A program made the translations under genes and the position numbers. From positions 1-23,162 of the forward strand of contig JANXLW010000362.1 in NCBI GenBank assembly GCA_025354965.1: a stretch of DNA of 23,162 nt, read 5' to 3'. Below, piece after piece: positions 1 to 8,088 of the stretch. The first letter of the stretch is position 1, and each line of letters opens with the position of its first letter. A model generated the notes under the pieces. It had not been told where the DNA came from. It searched no databases and was given only the letters and a program-made list of their open reading frames with translations. Source of the DNA: Betaproteobacteria bacterium. Lineage in GTDB: Bacteria; Pseudomonadota; Gammaproteobacteria; Burkholderiales; Burkholderiaceae_C.

Positions 1-269
1 CGGTGTACGAAGGCATGATCGTGGGCATCCACAACCGTGATAACGACTTGATCGTTAACGCCGTGCGCATGAAGCAGTTGACAAACTTCCGCGTCTCCGG
101 CAAGGAAGATGCGATCAAGATTACGCCGCCAATTCAACTGACACTGGAGTACGCCGTCGAATTCATCGAAGACGACGAGTTGGTTGAAATCACGCCGAAG
201 TCGATTCGCCTGCGCAAGCGCCACCTGAAAGAACATGAGCGCAAAAAAGCCAGCCGCGAAAGTTTGTAA
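1..269 (+). CDS. typA: TypA/BipA ribosome-binding GTPase, C-terminal fragment
   Basis: The frame is open from the left edge (first full codon at base 3) to a TAA at 267-269, so only the last 89 or so residues are present. The visible segment has the conserved C-terminal TypA wording: YEGMIVGIHNRDNDL, then KQLTNFRVSGKEDAIKITPP, then VEFIEDDELVEITP and the basic tail RLRKRHLKEHERKKA. TypA/BipA is a translational GTPase related to EF-G and LepA that acts on ribosomes, in 50S assembly and stress or low-temperature growth. The GTPase domain and start lie outside the window. The identification rests on this highly conserved C-terminal domain and is secure. The gene appears intact at its 3' end. Confidence 0.95.
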   Translation, partial: VYEGMIVGIHNRDNDLIVNAVRMKQLTNFRVSGKEDAIKITPPIQLTLEYAVEFIEDDELVEITPKSIRLRKRHLKEHERKKASRESL

Positions 270-301
270 GCCTTGCCGGTCAGACCAGGCTGCGGAATGT
301 T

Positions 302-323
302 GTCGGATGGACTCCGTCCTGAC
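302..323 (+). terminator. Possible hairpin after typA, no U-tract
   Basis: About 32 bases after the typA stop, bases 302-310 can pair with 314-323 in a stem of about nine pairs, with one bulged base, one G-U pair and a three-base loop. No run of T follows, so it does not meet the classical intrinsic terminator pattern. A short perfect palindrome (CTGATGATCAG, 324-334) lies directly after it. It could end typA transcription weakly or be chance. Folding and transcript-end mapping would decide. Confidence 0.22.
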
Positions 324-339
324 CTGATGATCAGTAGTT

Positions 340-1224
340 ATGCATAACCTGAAGTTGACGCACAATCGCGCCGTTCTCCTGATGGTGGCAGTGACGCTGA
401 TGTGGTCTATCGCCGGTGTCGTGACGCGCCATCTGGAGCACGCCCGCAGTTTTGAAATGACCTTCTGGCGCAGCTTCTTTACGGTGCTGTCGCTGTTGGT
501 GATCCTGCCGCTGTTTCAGGGTCGGGCGGTCTTTCAAAGACTGCGCAACGGTGGGCAAGCACTTTGGACATCGGGGCTCTGCTGGTGCGGCATGTTTACC
601 TTCTTTATGGTCGCCATCACATTGACCACTGTGGCCAATGTGCTGGTCACCATGTCGATCGGCCCATTGCTGACCGCGCTGTCGGCACGCATCTTCATCG
701 GTCACCGCATTGCCGCACGAACCTGGGTTGCCATCGTTGTGGCCGGCTGCGGCATCGCCTACATGTACGGTAGTCAGATCAGCCAGGGCGTCAGTTTGGT
801 GGGCACGCTAGTGGCGTTATGCGTGCCAATTTCAGGCGCAGCCAACTGGACAGTAACCCAGCACGCACAAGCCAAAGGCCGCAATGTCGATCTGATCCCC
901 GCAGTGTTGATAGGCGCCGTGCTGTCCTGCCTGCTGACCCTGCCGTGGGCGTTTCCGTTTCAGGCCTCAATGCACGACCTGGCGCTGCTGGCCGGGCTGG
1001 GTGTGGTACAACTGGCTATCCCGTCGGCGCTGTCGGTGCTTTGCGCACGGGTGTTGCAAGCCCCTGAGGTGTCGCTGCTCGGCTTGCTTGAAGTGATCTT
1101 CGGTATCCTGCTGGCCTGGGTCGGCGCCAACGAAGTACCCGGGGCCAACGTGCTGACTGGTGGCGCGCTGGTGATTGGCGCTCTGGCGCTCAATGAGTTG
1201 ATCGGCTGGAGAAACCGCGCATGA
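340..1224 (+). CDS. EamA/DMT-family inner-membrane transporter
   Basis: This 294-residue protein is strongly hydrophobic throughout, with about ten predicted membrane segments arranged as two repeated EamA halves (roughly residues 10-145 and 155-290). That is the layout of the drug/metabolite transporter superfamily. The N-terminal stretch VAVTLMWSIAGVVTRHLE resembles the usual start of EamA permeases, where the first helix carries a conserved W and a following positive residue. Members export amino acids, metabolites or drugs, but the substrate cannot be read from sequence. The start is ATG at 340 with only a weak Shine-Dalgarno sequence. The stop overlaps the next gene's start by four bases (ATGA), so the two are probably translated together. 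Confidence 0.85.
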   Translation: MHNLKLTHNRAVLLMVAVTLMWSIAGVVTRHLEHARSFEMTFWRSFFTVLSLLVILPLFQGRAVFQRLRNGGQALWTSGLCWCGMFTFFMVAITLTTVANVLVTMSIGPLLTALSARIFIGHRIAARTWVAIVVAGCGIAYMYGSQISQGVSLVGTLVALCVPISGAANWTVTQHAQAKGRNVDLIPAVLIGAVLSCLLTLPWAFPFQASMHDLALLAGLGVVQLAIPSALSVLCARVLQAPEVSLLGLLEVIFGILLAWVGANEVPGANVLTGGALVIGALALNELIGWRNRA

Positions 1225-2360
1225 ATAGCACGGCTGTACTGACCTCAGAAAACACACCGGACGTGCTGACAGAAGTTCGCGGGCAGGTCGGCTTCATCAC
1301 GCTGAATCGGCCCAAAGCCCTCAACGCTCTGTCACTTTCAATGATTCGCATGCTCACGCAATGTCTGTTGGCATGGTGCGAAGATGAGCGGGTGAAGGCG
1401 GTAGCGATTCGCGGTAGCAACAAGACCGGACCGTTTGGTGCTTTCTGCGCCGGCGGAGACATCCGTTTTTTCCACCAGGCGGCGCTGGCTGGCAACACCG
1501 AGCTGGAAGATTTCTTCACCGAAGAATATATTCTCAACCACCTGATCCATAGCTACAGCAAACCATATATTGCTTTCATGGACGGCATTGTGATGGGTGG
1601 CGGCATGGGCATCAGCCAGGGCGCCACCATTCGGATCGTCACAGAGCGCACCCGGTTGGCCATGCCGGAAACCAACATTGGCCTGTTTCCAGATGTCGGT
1701 GGAGGCTATTTCCTGAGCCGCTGTCCAGCGCACGCTGGCGAGTGGCTGGCCCTGACCGGCGAAGCGCTGGGGGCAGGGGAAGCAATGGCCCTGGGTCTGG
1801 CAGACACTTGCCTTGACGTAACCCAGCTGGCGTCGGCCTGGGATGCTTTGGCAAACACGGATTTTGCTGCAGAAGGTGCTATCGACCGATGGCTTGCGAT
1901 GTACTCGATCGCTGCCCCCGCATCCAGTAGGCTGGCTACAGTTGAAATTGATCGCTATTTTTCACTGGAATCTGTTTCTGCCATCGTGCATGCGCTGGAG
2001 ACGGCTAACGATGAATGGGCGCAGCAAACGGCCACCACTTTGCGAAAACGTTCGCCGCTGATGTTGCATGTGGTACTGGAACAAATTCGCCGGGGTCGGG
2101 ACATGGCGCTAGCCGACGACCTGCGCATGGAGCGCGATCTGGTTCGCCACTGCTTTGCGCCGCAACACCTGGGGCGCAGCGCAAGCCAAAGTGAAACGGT
2201 GGAAGGTATTCGCGCGCTAGCTATCGAAAAAGACAACTTGCCGCACTGGAAACCGGCGAGCATTGAGGACGTCACCCCTGAAATGGTGGCACCGTTCTTT
2301 GTCAGCCCCTGGTCTGTCCAGACGCATCCACTGCGCAAGCTGGGTGACCTAAGCTCTTAG
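1221..2360 (+). CDS. Enoyl-CoA hydratase/isomerase family, 3-hydroxyisobutyryl-CoA hydrolase-like
   Basis: This 379-residue crotonase-fold protein carries the ECH_2 signature of 3-hydroxyisobutyryl-CoA hydrolase (valine breakdown, hydrolysing 3-hydroxyisobutyryl-CoA to free acid and CoA). The oxyanion-hole motifs are FCAGGDIR (residues 75-82) and MDGIVMGGGMGIS (120-132). The hallmark PETNIGLFPDVGGGYFLSR follows, with the family's catalytic Glu and Asp at about residues 150 and 158. The length matches this subfamily (about 350-380) and is longer than a typical enoyl-CoA hydratase (about 260). The start overlaps the transporter stop as ATGA. No other valine-pathway gene is nearby, so the true substrate may be a different branched or 3-hydroxy acyl-CoA. 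The 3' end overlaps smpB by four bases on the opposite strand. Confidence 0.88.
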   Translation: MNSTAVLTSENTPDVLTEVRGQVGFITLNRPKALNALSLSMIRMLTQCLLAWCEDERVKAVAIRGSNKTGPFGAFCAGGDIRFFHQAALAGNTELEDFFTEEYILNHLIHSYSKPYIAFMDGIVMGGGMGISQGATIRIVTERTRLAMPETNIGLFPDVGGGYFLSRCPAHAGEWLALTGEALGAGEAMALGLADTCLDVTQLASAWDALANTDFAAEGAIDRWLAMYSIAAPASSRLATVEIDRYFSLESVSAIVHALETANDEWAQQTATTLRKRSPLMLHVVLEQIRRGRDMALADDLRMERDLVRHCFAPQHLGRSASQSETVEGIRALAIEKDNLPHWKPASIEDVTPEMVAPFFVSPWSVQTHPLRKLGDLSS

Positions 2361-2830
2361 CGGTTTCGTCCTTTCATGGCACGCTCCACCTCGCGCTTGC
2401 CTTCACGGTCTTTGATGGTGTCACGCTTGTCGTGCTCGGCTTTGCCTTTGGCCAGGGCAATGTCACATTTCACCTTGCCAGCTTTCCAATGCAAATTGAG
2501 TGGCACCAGCGTGTAGCCTTTTTGCTCAACTTTGCCGATCAGTCGCTTGATCTCCTCTTTGTGCATCAGGAGCTTTTTGGTCCGTACTTTGTCGGGATTG
2601 ATATGGGTCGACGCAGTGCCCAGCGGATTGATCTGCAGACCGATGACGTATAACTCGCCGTTGCGAATGACGACATAGCCGTCGGTTAGCTGCACCTTGC
2701 CTTCGCGCAACGACTTGACCTCCCAGCCTTCCAGCACCAAACCGGCCTCAAAGCGTTCTTCAAAAAAATAGTTGTAGGCGGCCTTTTTGTTGTCGGCAAT
2801 TCGAGCAGCGGTTTCGGGTTTCTTGGCCAT
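2357..2830 (-). CDS. smpB: SsrA-binding protein SmpB
   Basis: This 157-residue, basic protein has the standard SmpB length. It opens with IADNKKAAYNYFFEERFEAG and continues with GLVLEGWEVKSLREGKVQL, the conserved OB-fold core. The lysine- and arginine-rich C-terminal tail (KRDTIKDREGKREVERAMKG, then RNR) enters the mRNA channel during trans-translation. SmpB binds tmRNA and helps it rescue stalled ribosomes. No ssrA gene is visible in the window. The start is ATG at 2830, giving MAKKPETAARIADNKK. It diverges from ratA with a 68-base gap, an arrangement I recall from other proteobacteria. The stop lies inside the last codons of the convergent CoA hydrolase gene. Confidence 0.97.
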   Translation of the reverse strand: MAKKPETAARIADNKKAAYNYFFEERFEAGLVLEGWEVKSLREGKVQLTDGYVVIRNGELYVIGLQINPLGTASTHINPDKVRTKKLLMHKEEIKRLIGKVEQKGYTLVPLNLHWKAGKVKCDIALAKGKAEHDKRDTIKDREGKREVERAMKGRNR

Positions 2831-2872
2831 GGGGTAATTGTGGGGTTGTAAGTCGTGCGAACAAGGCTTGTC

Positions 2873-2878
2873 TACAAT
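2873..2878 (+). promoter_or_regulatory. Candidate -10 element for ratA-rnfH
   Basis: The 68-base divergent gap between smpB and ratA contains TACAAT, a near-consensus sigma-70 -10 hexamer, about 20 bases upstream of the ratA ATG. I do not see a convincing -35 hexamer at the usual 16-18 base spacing, so this is only a candidate. The smpB promoter should lie in the same gap on the other strand. Confidence 0.3.
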
Positions 2879-2898
2879 CCCGCGCAGACCTCCATTCT

Positions 2899-3342
2899 AT
2901 GAAAACCGTCAAGAAGTCCGTCCTGATCTGGTACAGCCCGTCCGAGATGTATGTTCTTGTGACTGATGTCGACCAATATCCCAAATTTCTACCCTGGTGT
3001 GATCGGGCCAGGGTGGTCGAGTCGGACGAAGGCGGCATGACGGCTGAAATCAGCATTTCCTTCAGTGGTATCCGTCAGACATTCACCACCCGCAACGAAC
3101 ATGTGCCGGATCGCCAGGTCAGTATCAAGCTTGTGAACGGTCCGTTTTCAAGACTGGATGGTGAATGGAACTTTGTCCCGCTGGGCGAAGGGAAGCAGCG
3201 CGCCTGCCGGGTCGAGTTGACGCTGCATTACGGATTTGACAATGCGGCACTAAGCAAGCTTGTGGGCCCGGTGTTTGACAAAATTGCCAGCAGTATGGTT
3301 GATGCGTTTGTCAAGCGCGCCGGTCAGGTGTATGGCGAGTGA
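2899..3342 (+). CDS. ratA: RatA/Coq10-like START-domain protein
   Basis: This 147-residue protein spans a single START/polyketide-cyclase fold of the Coq10 type. The N-terminal MKTVKKSVLIWYSPSEMYVL and the following VTDVDQYPKFLPWCDRARV match the conserved opening of the RatA/YfjG family. E. coli RatA was reported as a toxin that blocks 70S formation. Mitochondrial homologues bind coenzyme Q, and many family members may have a quinone-related role rather than a toxic one. The sequence cannot separate these roles. The start is ATG 2899 and lacks a clear ribosome-binding site. It lies head-to-head with smpB and is followed almost without gap by rnfH (also called ratB), the usual partner arrangement. 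Confidence 0.9.
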   Translation: MKTVKKSVLIWYSPSEMYVLVTDVDQYPKFLPWCDRARVVESDEGGMTAEISISFSGIRQTFTTRNEHVPDRQVSIKLVNGPFSRLDGEWNFVPLGEGKQRACRVELTLHYGFDNAALSKLVGPVFDKIASSMVDAFVKRAGQVYGE

Positions 3343-3343
3343 C

Positions 3344-3679
3344 ATGAGTATTCAAGTCGCAGTGGTCTACTCCCCTCGTGCGCGCCAGGTACAAGAAATC
3401 GTGCTGCGGCTGGCCAGCAACAGCACCGTTTCGGATGCACTGCAGGCCAGTGGATTGCTGGAGCTTTTTCCATCGATTGATCCACAAATCACTGTGGTCG
3501 GTGTTTGGGGTCGCAAGTCGGGCTTGCAGCAAACGCTAAGAGACAATGACCGTGTGGAAGTCTATCGGGCGCTTGCAGTTGACCCCAAGGCAGCGCGCCG
3601 CGAGCGCTTTAACCAGCAGGGTGCGCGAAGTGCCGGGCTGTTTAGCAAGAAACGCGTCGGCGCCAAGGCTGGCTACTGA
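3344..3679 (+). CDS. rnfH: RnfH-family ubiquitin-like protein
   Basis: This small protein of 111 residues (from ATG 3344) opens with MSIQVAVVYSPRARQVQEIV and contains TVSDALQASGLLELFPSID and GVWGRKSGLQQTLRDNDRVE. These are the hallmarks of the UPF0125/RnfH family, which has a beta-grasp ubiquitin-like fold. The tail RALAVDPKAARRERF is also typical. Its role is poorly known; it was named from an association with Rnf electron-transport genes and is also called RatB because it follows ratA. The open frame extends further upstream inside ratA. ATG 3344 lies two bases past the ratA stop and gives the family-typical N-terminus. ATG 3332, overlapping ratA, would add four residues. Confidence 0.88.
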   Translation: MSIQVAVVYSPRARQVQEIVLRLASNSTVSDALQASGLLELFPSIDPQITVVGVWGRKSGLQQTLRDNDRVEVYRALAVDPKAARRERFNQQGARSAGLFSKKRVGAKAGY

Positions 3680-3712
3680 ACTCGCGGCCACCCAGGTCTC
3701 AGACAAAGTCGG

Positions 3713-4219
3713 CTATTGACAGTCGGAATCGATAATGGACTGAATACGTTTGAGCTCACTGGCACGGGCGGCATCATCCAGAATTTCACGTTCGCCTTTT
3801 TCATTGGTTCGGGCGATGCGCATGCCGGACTCGTAACTACTTTTAGCCTGTTTGGTGCGTGCGCAATTCTCAACCTTGGCCTTTGTAATTTTTTCGTCCG
3901 ACGCCTTGCGTTTTGCGGCTTCAACCTCGTCGGCCTTGGCTTTCTTTTCTGCCAATTCCTTGTCGACACCGCTCAACTTAATGGCACTGGCTGCGCTCTG
4001 CGGCGTAGCAGCCGACGCCGGAGACGACGTTTCGCCCGCGCTGGCGGCTTTGACCCGCTCAACGGGTCGCTTCAAAATATTTTTTTCAGGAACATCCGAC
4101 GGCGGAGCAAGGTCGCTAAACACCACTTGTCCGTCCTTGTCGATCCACTGCCAGTGTGCAGACGCGGACATGGATATTGCGCAACAAACCGCTAACAGTA
4201 AATACCGAATTTGCTTCAT
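3713..4219 (-). CDS. DUF4124 domain protein with signal peptide
   Basis: This 168-residue protein starts MKQIRYLLLAVCCAISMSAS. The sequence is a clear Sec signal peptide, with cleavage likely after the Ala near residue 21. The mature N-terminus HWQWIDKDGQVVFSDLAPPS is the core of DUF4124, a short domain of exported proteobacterial proteins whose function is not established. Residues about 85-135 are rich in Ala, Lys and Glu (DKELAEKKAKADEVEAAKRK) and probably form a helical or coiled-coil region. The C-terminus ends in ELKRIQSIIDSDCQ. It is convergent with rnfH and divergent from guaB. It is probably periplasmic; no specific function can be assigned. Confidence 0.78.
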   Translation of the reverse strand: MKQIRYLLLAVCCAISMSASAHWQWIDKDGQVVFSDLAPPSDVPEKNILKRPVERVKAASAGETSSPASAATPQSAASAIKLSGVDKELAEKKAKADEVEAAKRKASDEKITKAKVENCARTKQAKSSYESGMRIARTNEKGEREILDDAARASELKRIQSIIDSDCQ

Positions 4220-4330
4220 GAGTGAAGTTTACGCGCCCTCGGCAGTAAATTTCAACTGCACTGTGCCTTTGGGCGGCTTCCGATGTCCGTCCATCGCCAT
4301 CCCGTGCCAAGCCGACCTGCATCGCGTGGG

Positions 4331-4349
4331 TACAATTGATTATTTGGAG
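4331..4349 (+). promoter_or_regulatory. guaB -10-like hexamer and ribosome-binding site
   Basis: In the 138-base gap between the DUF4124 gene and guaB, TACAAT at 4331-4336 resembles a sigma-70 -10 element. GGAG at 4346-4349 sits eight bases before the guaB ATG, one of the clearer Shine-Dalgarno sites in this window. It supports the chosen start. No good -35 hexamer is evident, and I could not recognise a PurR-like operator. Confidence 0.35.
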
Positions 4350-4357
4350 CTTAGAAC

Positions 4358-5827
4358 ATGCGCCTGATCGGCAAAGCGCTCACCTTCGACGATGTCTTGT
4401 TGGTACCGGCGTACTCCCAGGTCCTGCCCAAGGACACCTCACTTGCAACCCGTTTTTCGCGCAATATTGCGCTGAATTTGCCCCTGGTGTCAGCTGCCAT
4501 GGACACCGTCACGGAAGCCCGGCTGGCAATTGCCATCGCGCAAGAAGGTGGCATTGGCATCGTGCACAAGAATATGTCGCCGCAGGATCAGGCAGCACAG
4601 GTTGCCAAGGTCAAACGCTATGAGTCTGGCGTGTTGCGTGATCCGGTGGTGATTACGCCACAGCACACGGTGCGCCAGGTCATGAATTTGTCTGAGCAGT
4701 TGGGGGTATCAGGCTTTCCGGTGTGCGACGGCGGCAAAGTGGTGGGACTTGTTACCGGGCGCGACCTGCGCTTCGAGACCCGCTTTGACTTGCCGGTGAG
4801 CCACATCATGACGCGGCGCGACAAGTTGGTGACGGTGCCGGATGGCACCACGCTGGAGCAGGCCAAGGTACTGTTGAACCAGTACAAGATCGAGCGCTTG
4901 CTGGTGGTTAACGATGCCTTCGAGCTCAAGGGCCTGATCACCGTCAAGGACATCACCAAGCAAACCAGTTTTCCCAATGCGGCACGTGATGCGCAGGGCA
5001 AACTGCGCGTTGGCGCTGCCGTTGGGGTTGGCGTTGGCACCGAGGAGCGGGTTGAGGCGCTAGTGCGCGCCGGCGTGGATGCCATCGTGGTGGACACGGC
5101 GCATGGGCACAGCAAAGGTGTGCTCGAACGGGTGCGCTGGGTCAAGCAAAACTACCCGCTAGTCGATGTCATCGGCGGCAATATTGCCACTGGTGCGGCA
5201 GCACTGGCGCTGGTCGAAGCTGGCGCTGATGCGGTCAAGGTTGGCATTGGACCCGGCTCAATTTGTACGACTCGCATCGTGGCTGGTGTTGGCGTGCCGC
5301 AGATCATGGCGATTGACAATGTGGCGACAGCGCTTAGGGGCAGTGGCATTCCCCTGATTGCTGACGGTGGCGTTCGCTTCAGCGGTGATATCGCCAAAGC
5401 ACTTGCAGCGGGTGCCGGTACTGTCATGATGGGGAGCATGTTCGCTGGCACCGAGGAGGCGCCCGGTGAAGTCATTCTGTTTCAGGGCCGCAGCTACAAA
5501 AGCTATCGCGGCATGGGCAGCATCGGCGCCATGCAACAGGGCAGCGCAGACCGCTATTTTCAAGAGTCCACAACGGGCAATCCGAACTCCGACAAACTGG
5601 TACCGGAAGGCATTGAAGGCCGTGTGCCCTACAAAGGCTCCATGGTGGGCATCGTGTTCCAGATGGCTGGTGGCGTGCGCGCCAGCATGGGTTATTGCGG
5701 GTGCGCCACGATTGACGATATGCAAAACAAAGCCGAGTTCGTTGAAATCACCACCGCCGGTATTCGGGAAAGCCATGTACACGACGTGCAAATCACCAAG
5801 GAAGCACCGAATTACCGCGCCGAATAA
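4358..5827 (+). CDS. guaB: Inosine-5'-monophosphate dehydrogenase
   Basis: This 489-residue enzyme has the normal length for bacterial GuaB. It oxidises IMP to XMP with NAD+, the first committed step of GMP synthesis in the cytosol. The TIM-barrel start is LTFDDVLLVPAYSQVLP (residues 8-24). Two CBS domains occupy about residues 94-205, the usual regulatory insertion. The catalytic loop GIGPGSICTTRIVAGVGVPQ places the nucleophilic cysteine at about residue 303. The flap/catalytic Arg region is GRVPYKGSMVG (about 421-431). All expected residues are present. The stop TAA shares one base with the guaA ATG (TAATG), so the genes form a tightly coupled pair. Confidence 0.98.
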   Translation: MRLIGKALTFDDVLLVPAYSQVLPKDTSLATRFSRNIALNLPLVSAAMDTVTEARLAIAIAQEGGIGIVHKNMSPQDQAAQVAKVKRYESGVLRDPVVITPQHTVRQVMNLSEQLGVSGFPVCDGGKVVGLVTGRDLRFETRFDLPVSHIMTRRDKLVTVPDGTTLEQAKVLLNQYKIERLLVVNDAFELKGLITVKDITKQTSFPNAARDAQGKLRVGAAVGVGVGTEERVEALVRAGVDAIVVDTAHGHSKGVLERVRWVKQNYPLVDVIGGNIATGAAALALVEAGADAVKVGIGPGSICTTRIVAGVGVPQIMAIDNVATALRGSGIPLIADGGVRFSGDIAKALAAGAGTVMMGSMFAGTEEAPGEVILFQGRSYKSYRGMGSIGAMQQGSADRYFQESTTGNPNSDKLVPEGIEGRVPYKGSMVGIVFQMAGGVRASMGYCGCATIDDMQNKAEFVEITTAGIRESHVHDVQITKEAPNYRAE

Positions 5828-7437
5828 TGCATCAAAAAATTCTCATCCTCGACTTTGGCTCCCAGGTCACGCAGTTGATTGCACGGCGTATCCGTGAAGC
5901 GCATGTATTTTGTGAAGTGCACCCGTGTGACGTGAGCGAAGACTGGCTGCGCGCCTACGCGCGCGACGGTCAGCTCAAGGGCATCATCCTGTCGGGCAGC
6001 CACGCCAGCACTTATGAAGAGCACGACTTGAGGGCACCGCAGGCGGTCTACCAACTGGGTGTTCCGGTACTGGGCATTTGTTATGGCATGTTCACGATGG
6101 CGGTGCAACTCGGCGGGCTGGTTGCGCCCAGCAGCAAGCGCGAGTTCGGTCACGCCGATGTGCGTGCGCATGGCCACACCCAACTGCTGGACGGCATTCA
6201 GGACTACACCACACCCATGGGCCACGGCATGTTGCAGGTATGGATGAGCCACGGTGACAAAGTGACCGAGTTACCGCACGGCTTCAAGTTGATGGCCAGT
6301 ACCGACAGTTGTCCGATTGCTGGAATGGCCGACGAAGACCGGCACTTTTACGGTGTGCAATTTCATCCGGAGGTCACGCACACCAAACGCGGTGCGGCGA
6401 TTCTGGAGCGATTCGTGCTGGATATCTGCGGCACGCGGCCGGACTGGATCATGGGCGACTACATCAGCGAGGCAGTGGAGAAAATCCGCACCCAGGTCGG
6501 CTCGGAGGAGGTTATTTTGGGTCTGTCCGGTGGCGTCGATTCGTCCGTGGCGGCGGCGCTCATCCATCGCGCCATTGGTGACCAACTCACCTGCGTCTTC
6601 GTTGACCATGGTTTGTTGCGCCTGAATGAAGGCGATCTGGTGATGGACATGTTTGTCGGCAAGCTGCACGCCAAGGTCATCCGGGTCGATGCCGCAGATC
6701 AGTTTTTGGGGCAGCTCAAGGGTGTGAACGAACCCGAAGCCAAACGCAAAATCATAGGTCGCGAATTTGTCGAAGTGTTCAAGAGCGAAGCGGGCAAGCT
6801 AAAGAACGACCAGGCGCGCCACGTGGCTTGGTTGGCGCAAGGCACCATTTATCCGGACGTGATCGAGTCTGGCGGCGCTAAAACAAAAAAAGCCGTCACC
6901 ATCAAGAGCCACCACAACGTAGGTGGCTTGCCTGAGCAGCTTGGCCTCAAATTGCTGGAGCCGCTGCGTGAGTTGTTCAAGGACGAAGTGCGCGAGTTGG
7001 GTGTGGCACTTGGTTTGCCGCATCACATGGTTTATCGGCATCCGTTTCCAGGTCCGGGTCTGGGTGTGCGCATTCTGGGTGAAGTCAAAAAAGAGTACGC
7101 AAATTTGTTGCGAAGGGCCGATGCCATTTTCATTGAAGAGTTGCGTAACTTTGTCGATGAAGACAGCGGCAAGAGCTGGTACGAGCTGACCAGCCAGGCG
7201 TTCACTGTTTTTTTACCGGTCAAGAGCGTCGGCGTCATGGGTGATGGTCGTACCTACGATTATGTCGTGGCCTTGCGCGCCGTGCAAACCAGCGATTTCA
7301 TGACCGCCGACTGGGCCGAGTTGCCCTATGCGCTGCTGAAAAAGGTGTCAAGTCGGATCATCAATGAGGTACGCGGCATCAACCGCGTTACTTATGACAT
7401 CAGCAGCAAGCCGCCAGCCACGATTGAGTGGGAATGA
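5827..7437 (+). CDS. guaA: GMP synthase (glutamine-hydrolysing)
   Basis: This 536-residue enzyme converts XMP, ATP and glutamine to GMP, completing the guanine branch begun by GuaB. The N-terminal class I glutamine amidotransferase domain has the nucleophile in VLGICYGMF (Cys at about 85) and the His/Glu pair in QFHPEVTHT (about 180 and 182). The ATP-pyrophosphatase domain has the P-loop LGLSGGVDSS (231-240). The C-terminal dimerisation domain ends in the conserved RVTYDISSKPPATIEWE. The start is ATG 5827, overlapping the guaB stop by one base. The length is slightly above the E. coli enzyme (525). The protein appears intact. Confidence 0.98.
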   Translation: MHQKILILDFGSQVTQLIARRIREAHVFCEVHPCDVSEDWLRAYARDGQLKGIILSGSHASTYEEHDLRAPQAVYQLGVPVLGICYGMFTMAVQLGGLVAPSSKREFGHADVRAHGHTQLLDGIQDYTTPMGHGMLQVWMSHGDKVTELPHGFKLMASTDSCPIAGMADEDRHFYGVQFHPEVTHTKRGAAILERFVLDICGTRPDWIMGDYISEAVEKIRTQVGSEEVILGLSGGVDSSVAAALIHRAIGDQLTCVFVDHGLLRLNEGDLVMDMFVGKLHAKVIRVDAADQFLGQLKGVNEPEAKRKIIGREFVEVFKSEAGKLKNDQARHVAWLAQGTIYPDVIESGGAKTKKAVTIKSHHNVGGLPEQLGLKLLEPLRELFKDEVRELGVALGLPHHMVYRHPFPGPGLGVRILGEVKKEYANLLRRADAIFIEELRNFVDEDSGKSWYELTSQAFTVFLPVKSVGVMGDGRTYDYVVALRAVQTSDFMTADWAELPYALLKKVSSRIINEVRGINRVTYDISSKPPATIEWE

Positions 7438-7457
7438 ACAGTCAAGGTAGGTGATTC

Positions 7458-8084
7458 ATGTACGTGCCAACCCAATTCAGCAGCAAAGACGCGGCAGTTG
7501 CTTGTGATTTGATACGCGCGCATCCCTTTGCCAGCCTGATCTCCAATGACGATGACGGACTTCCCTATGTCACGCCACTGCCACTGCACCTAGTGCAGGA
7601 AAACGAGCGGACACTGCTGCTGGGCCACTGCGCCAAATCCAATCCGCACTGGCGCTACTTGTTGGCGCGTCCGACGGCCGTCGTCACATTCATGGGTCCG
7701 CATGCCTACATGACACCGCGGGTCTACCCAGACCTAGTGCGGGTACCGACCTGGAACTACTTGACGGTGCATTGCACGGTACAAGCACGACTGATGGAGC
7801 AGTTTGACGACAAGGACCGACTGTTGATGTACCTGATTCATGACAATGATCCAGTCTACGCAGATCAGTGGCGTGCGCTACCGCAGGAGTACCAGCAGAA
7901 GATGATGAATGGTATAGCGGCTTTCGAACTGTGCGTGACCGAACTGCAGTGCAAGGTCAAACTCAACCAACACCGACCCGAATCCCACGCCGCCATGCGC
8001 CAGATCTACGCATCGGGTAACGAAAGCGAACGTGAACTCGCGATCTGGATGGACAAGCTTGCCATGCATCCCGCGAAAGACTGA
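7458..8084 (+). CDS. PaiB-like FMN-binding negative regulator family protein
   Basis: This 208-residue protein begins MYVPTQF and contains HPFASLISNDDDGLPYVTPL, GHCAKSNPHWRYL and YMTPRVYPD...VPTWNYLTVH. These mark the PaiB family (split-barrel, FMN-binding). B. subtilis PaiB was described as affecting sporulation and protease genes, and many homologues probably act as flavin-binding oxidoreductase-like proteins rather than repressors. The start ATG 7458 follows an AGGTAGGTG ribosome-binding stretch. It sits 20 bases after guaA on the same strand and could be part of that transcript, though the functional link to purines is unclear. The C-terminus LAIWMDKL resembles that of other members. Confidence 0.85.
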   Translation: MYVPTQFSSKDAAVACDLIRAHPFASLISNDDDGLPYVTPLPLHLVQENERTLLLGHCAKSNPHWRYLLARPTAVVTFMGPHAYMTPRVYPDLVRVPTWNYLTVHCTVQARLMEQFDDKDRLLMYLIHDNDPVYADQWRALPQEYQQKMMNGIAAFELCVTELQCKVKLNQHRPESHAAMRQIYASGNESERELAIWMDKLAMHPAKD

Positions 8085-8088
8085 ATCC

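Noticed and set aside
3260..3343. rnfH starting at 3260 inside ratA
   Set aside because: The extra residues are a frame-shifted reading of ratA; ATG 3344 gives the typical RnfH N-terminus.
2899..3679. ratA-rnfH (ratAB) as a toxin-antitoxin system
   Set aside because: RatA has been described as a toxin in E. coli, but RnfH/RatB is not shown to be its antitoxin and the genes are conserved housekeeping neighbours of smpB. There is no sequence evidence for a genuine toxin-antitoxin pair.
3716..4367. Plus-strand open frames opposite the DUF4124 gene
   Set aside because: They are antisense to a protein with a signal peptide and recognisable domain, and their translations show no family features.
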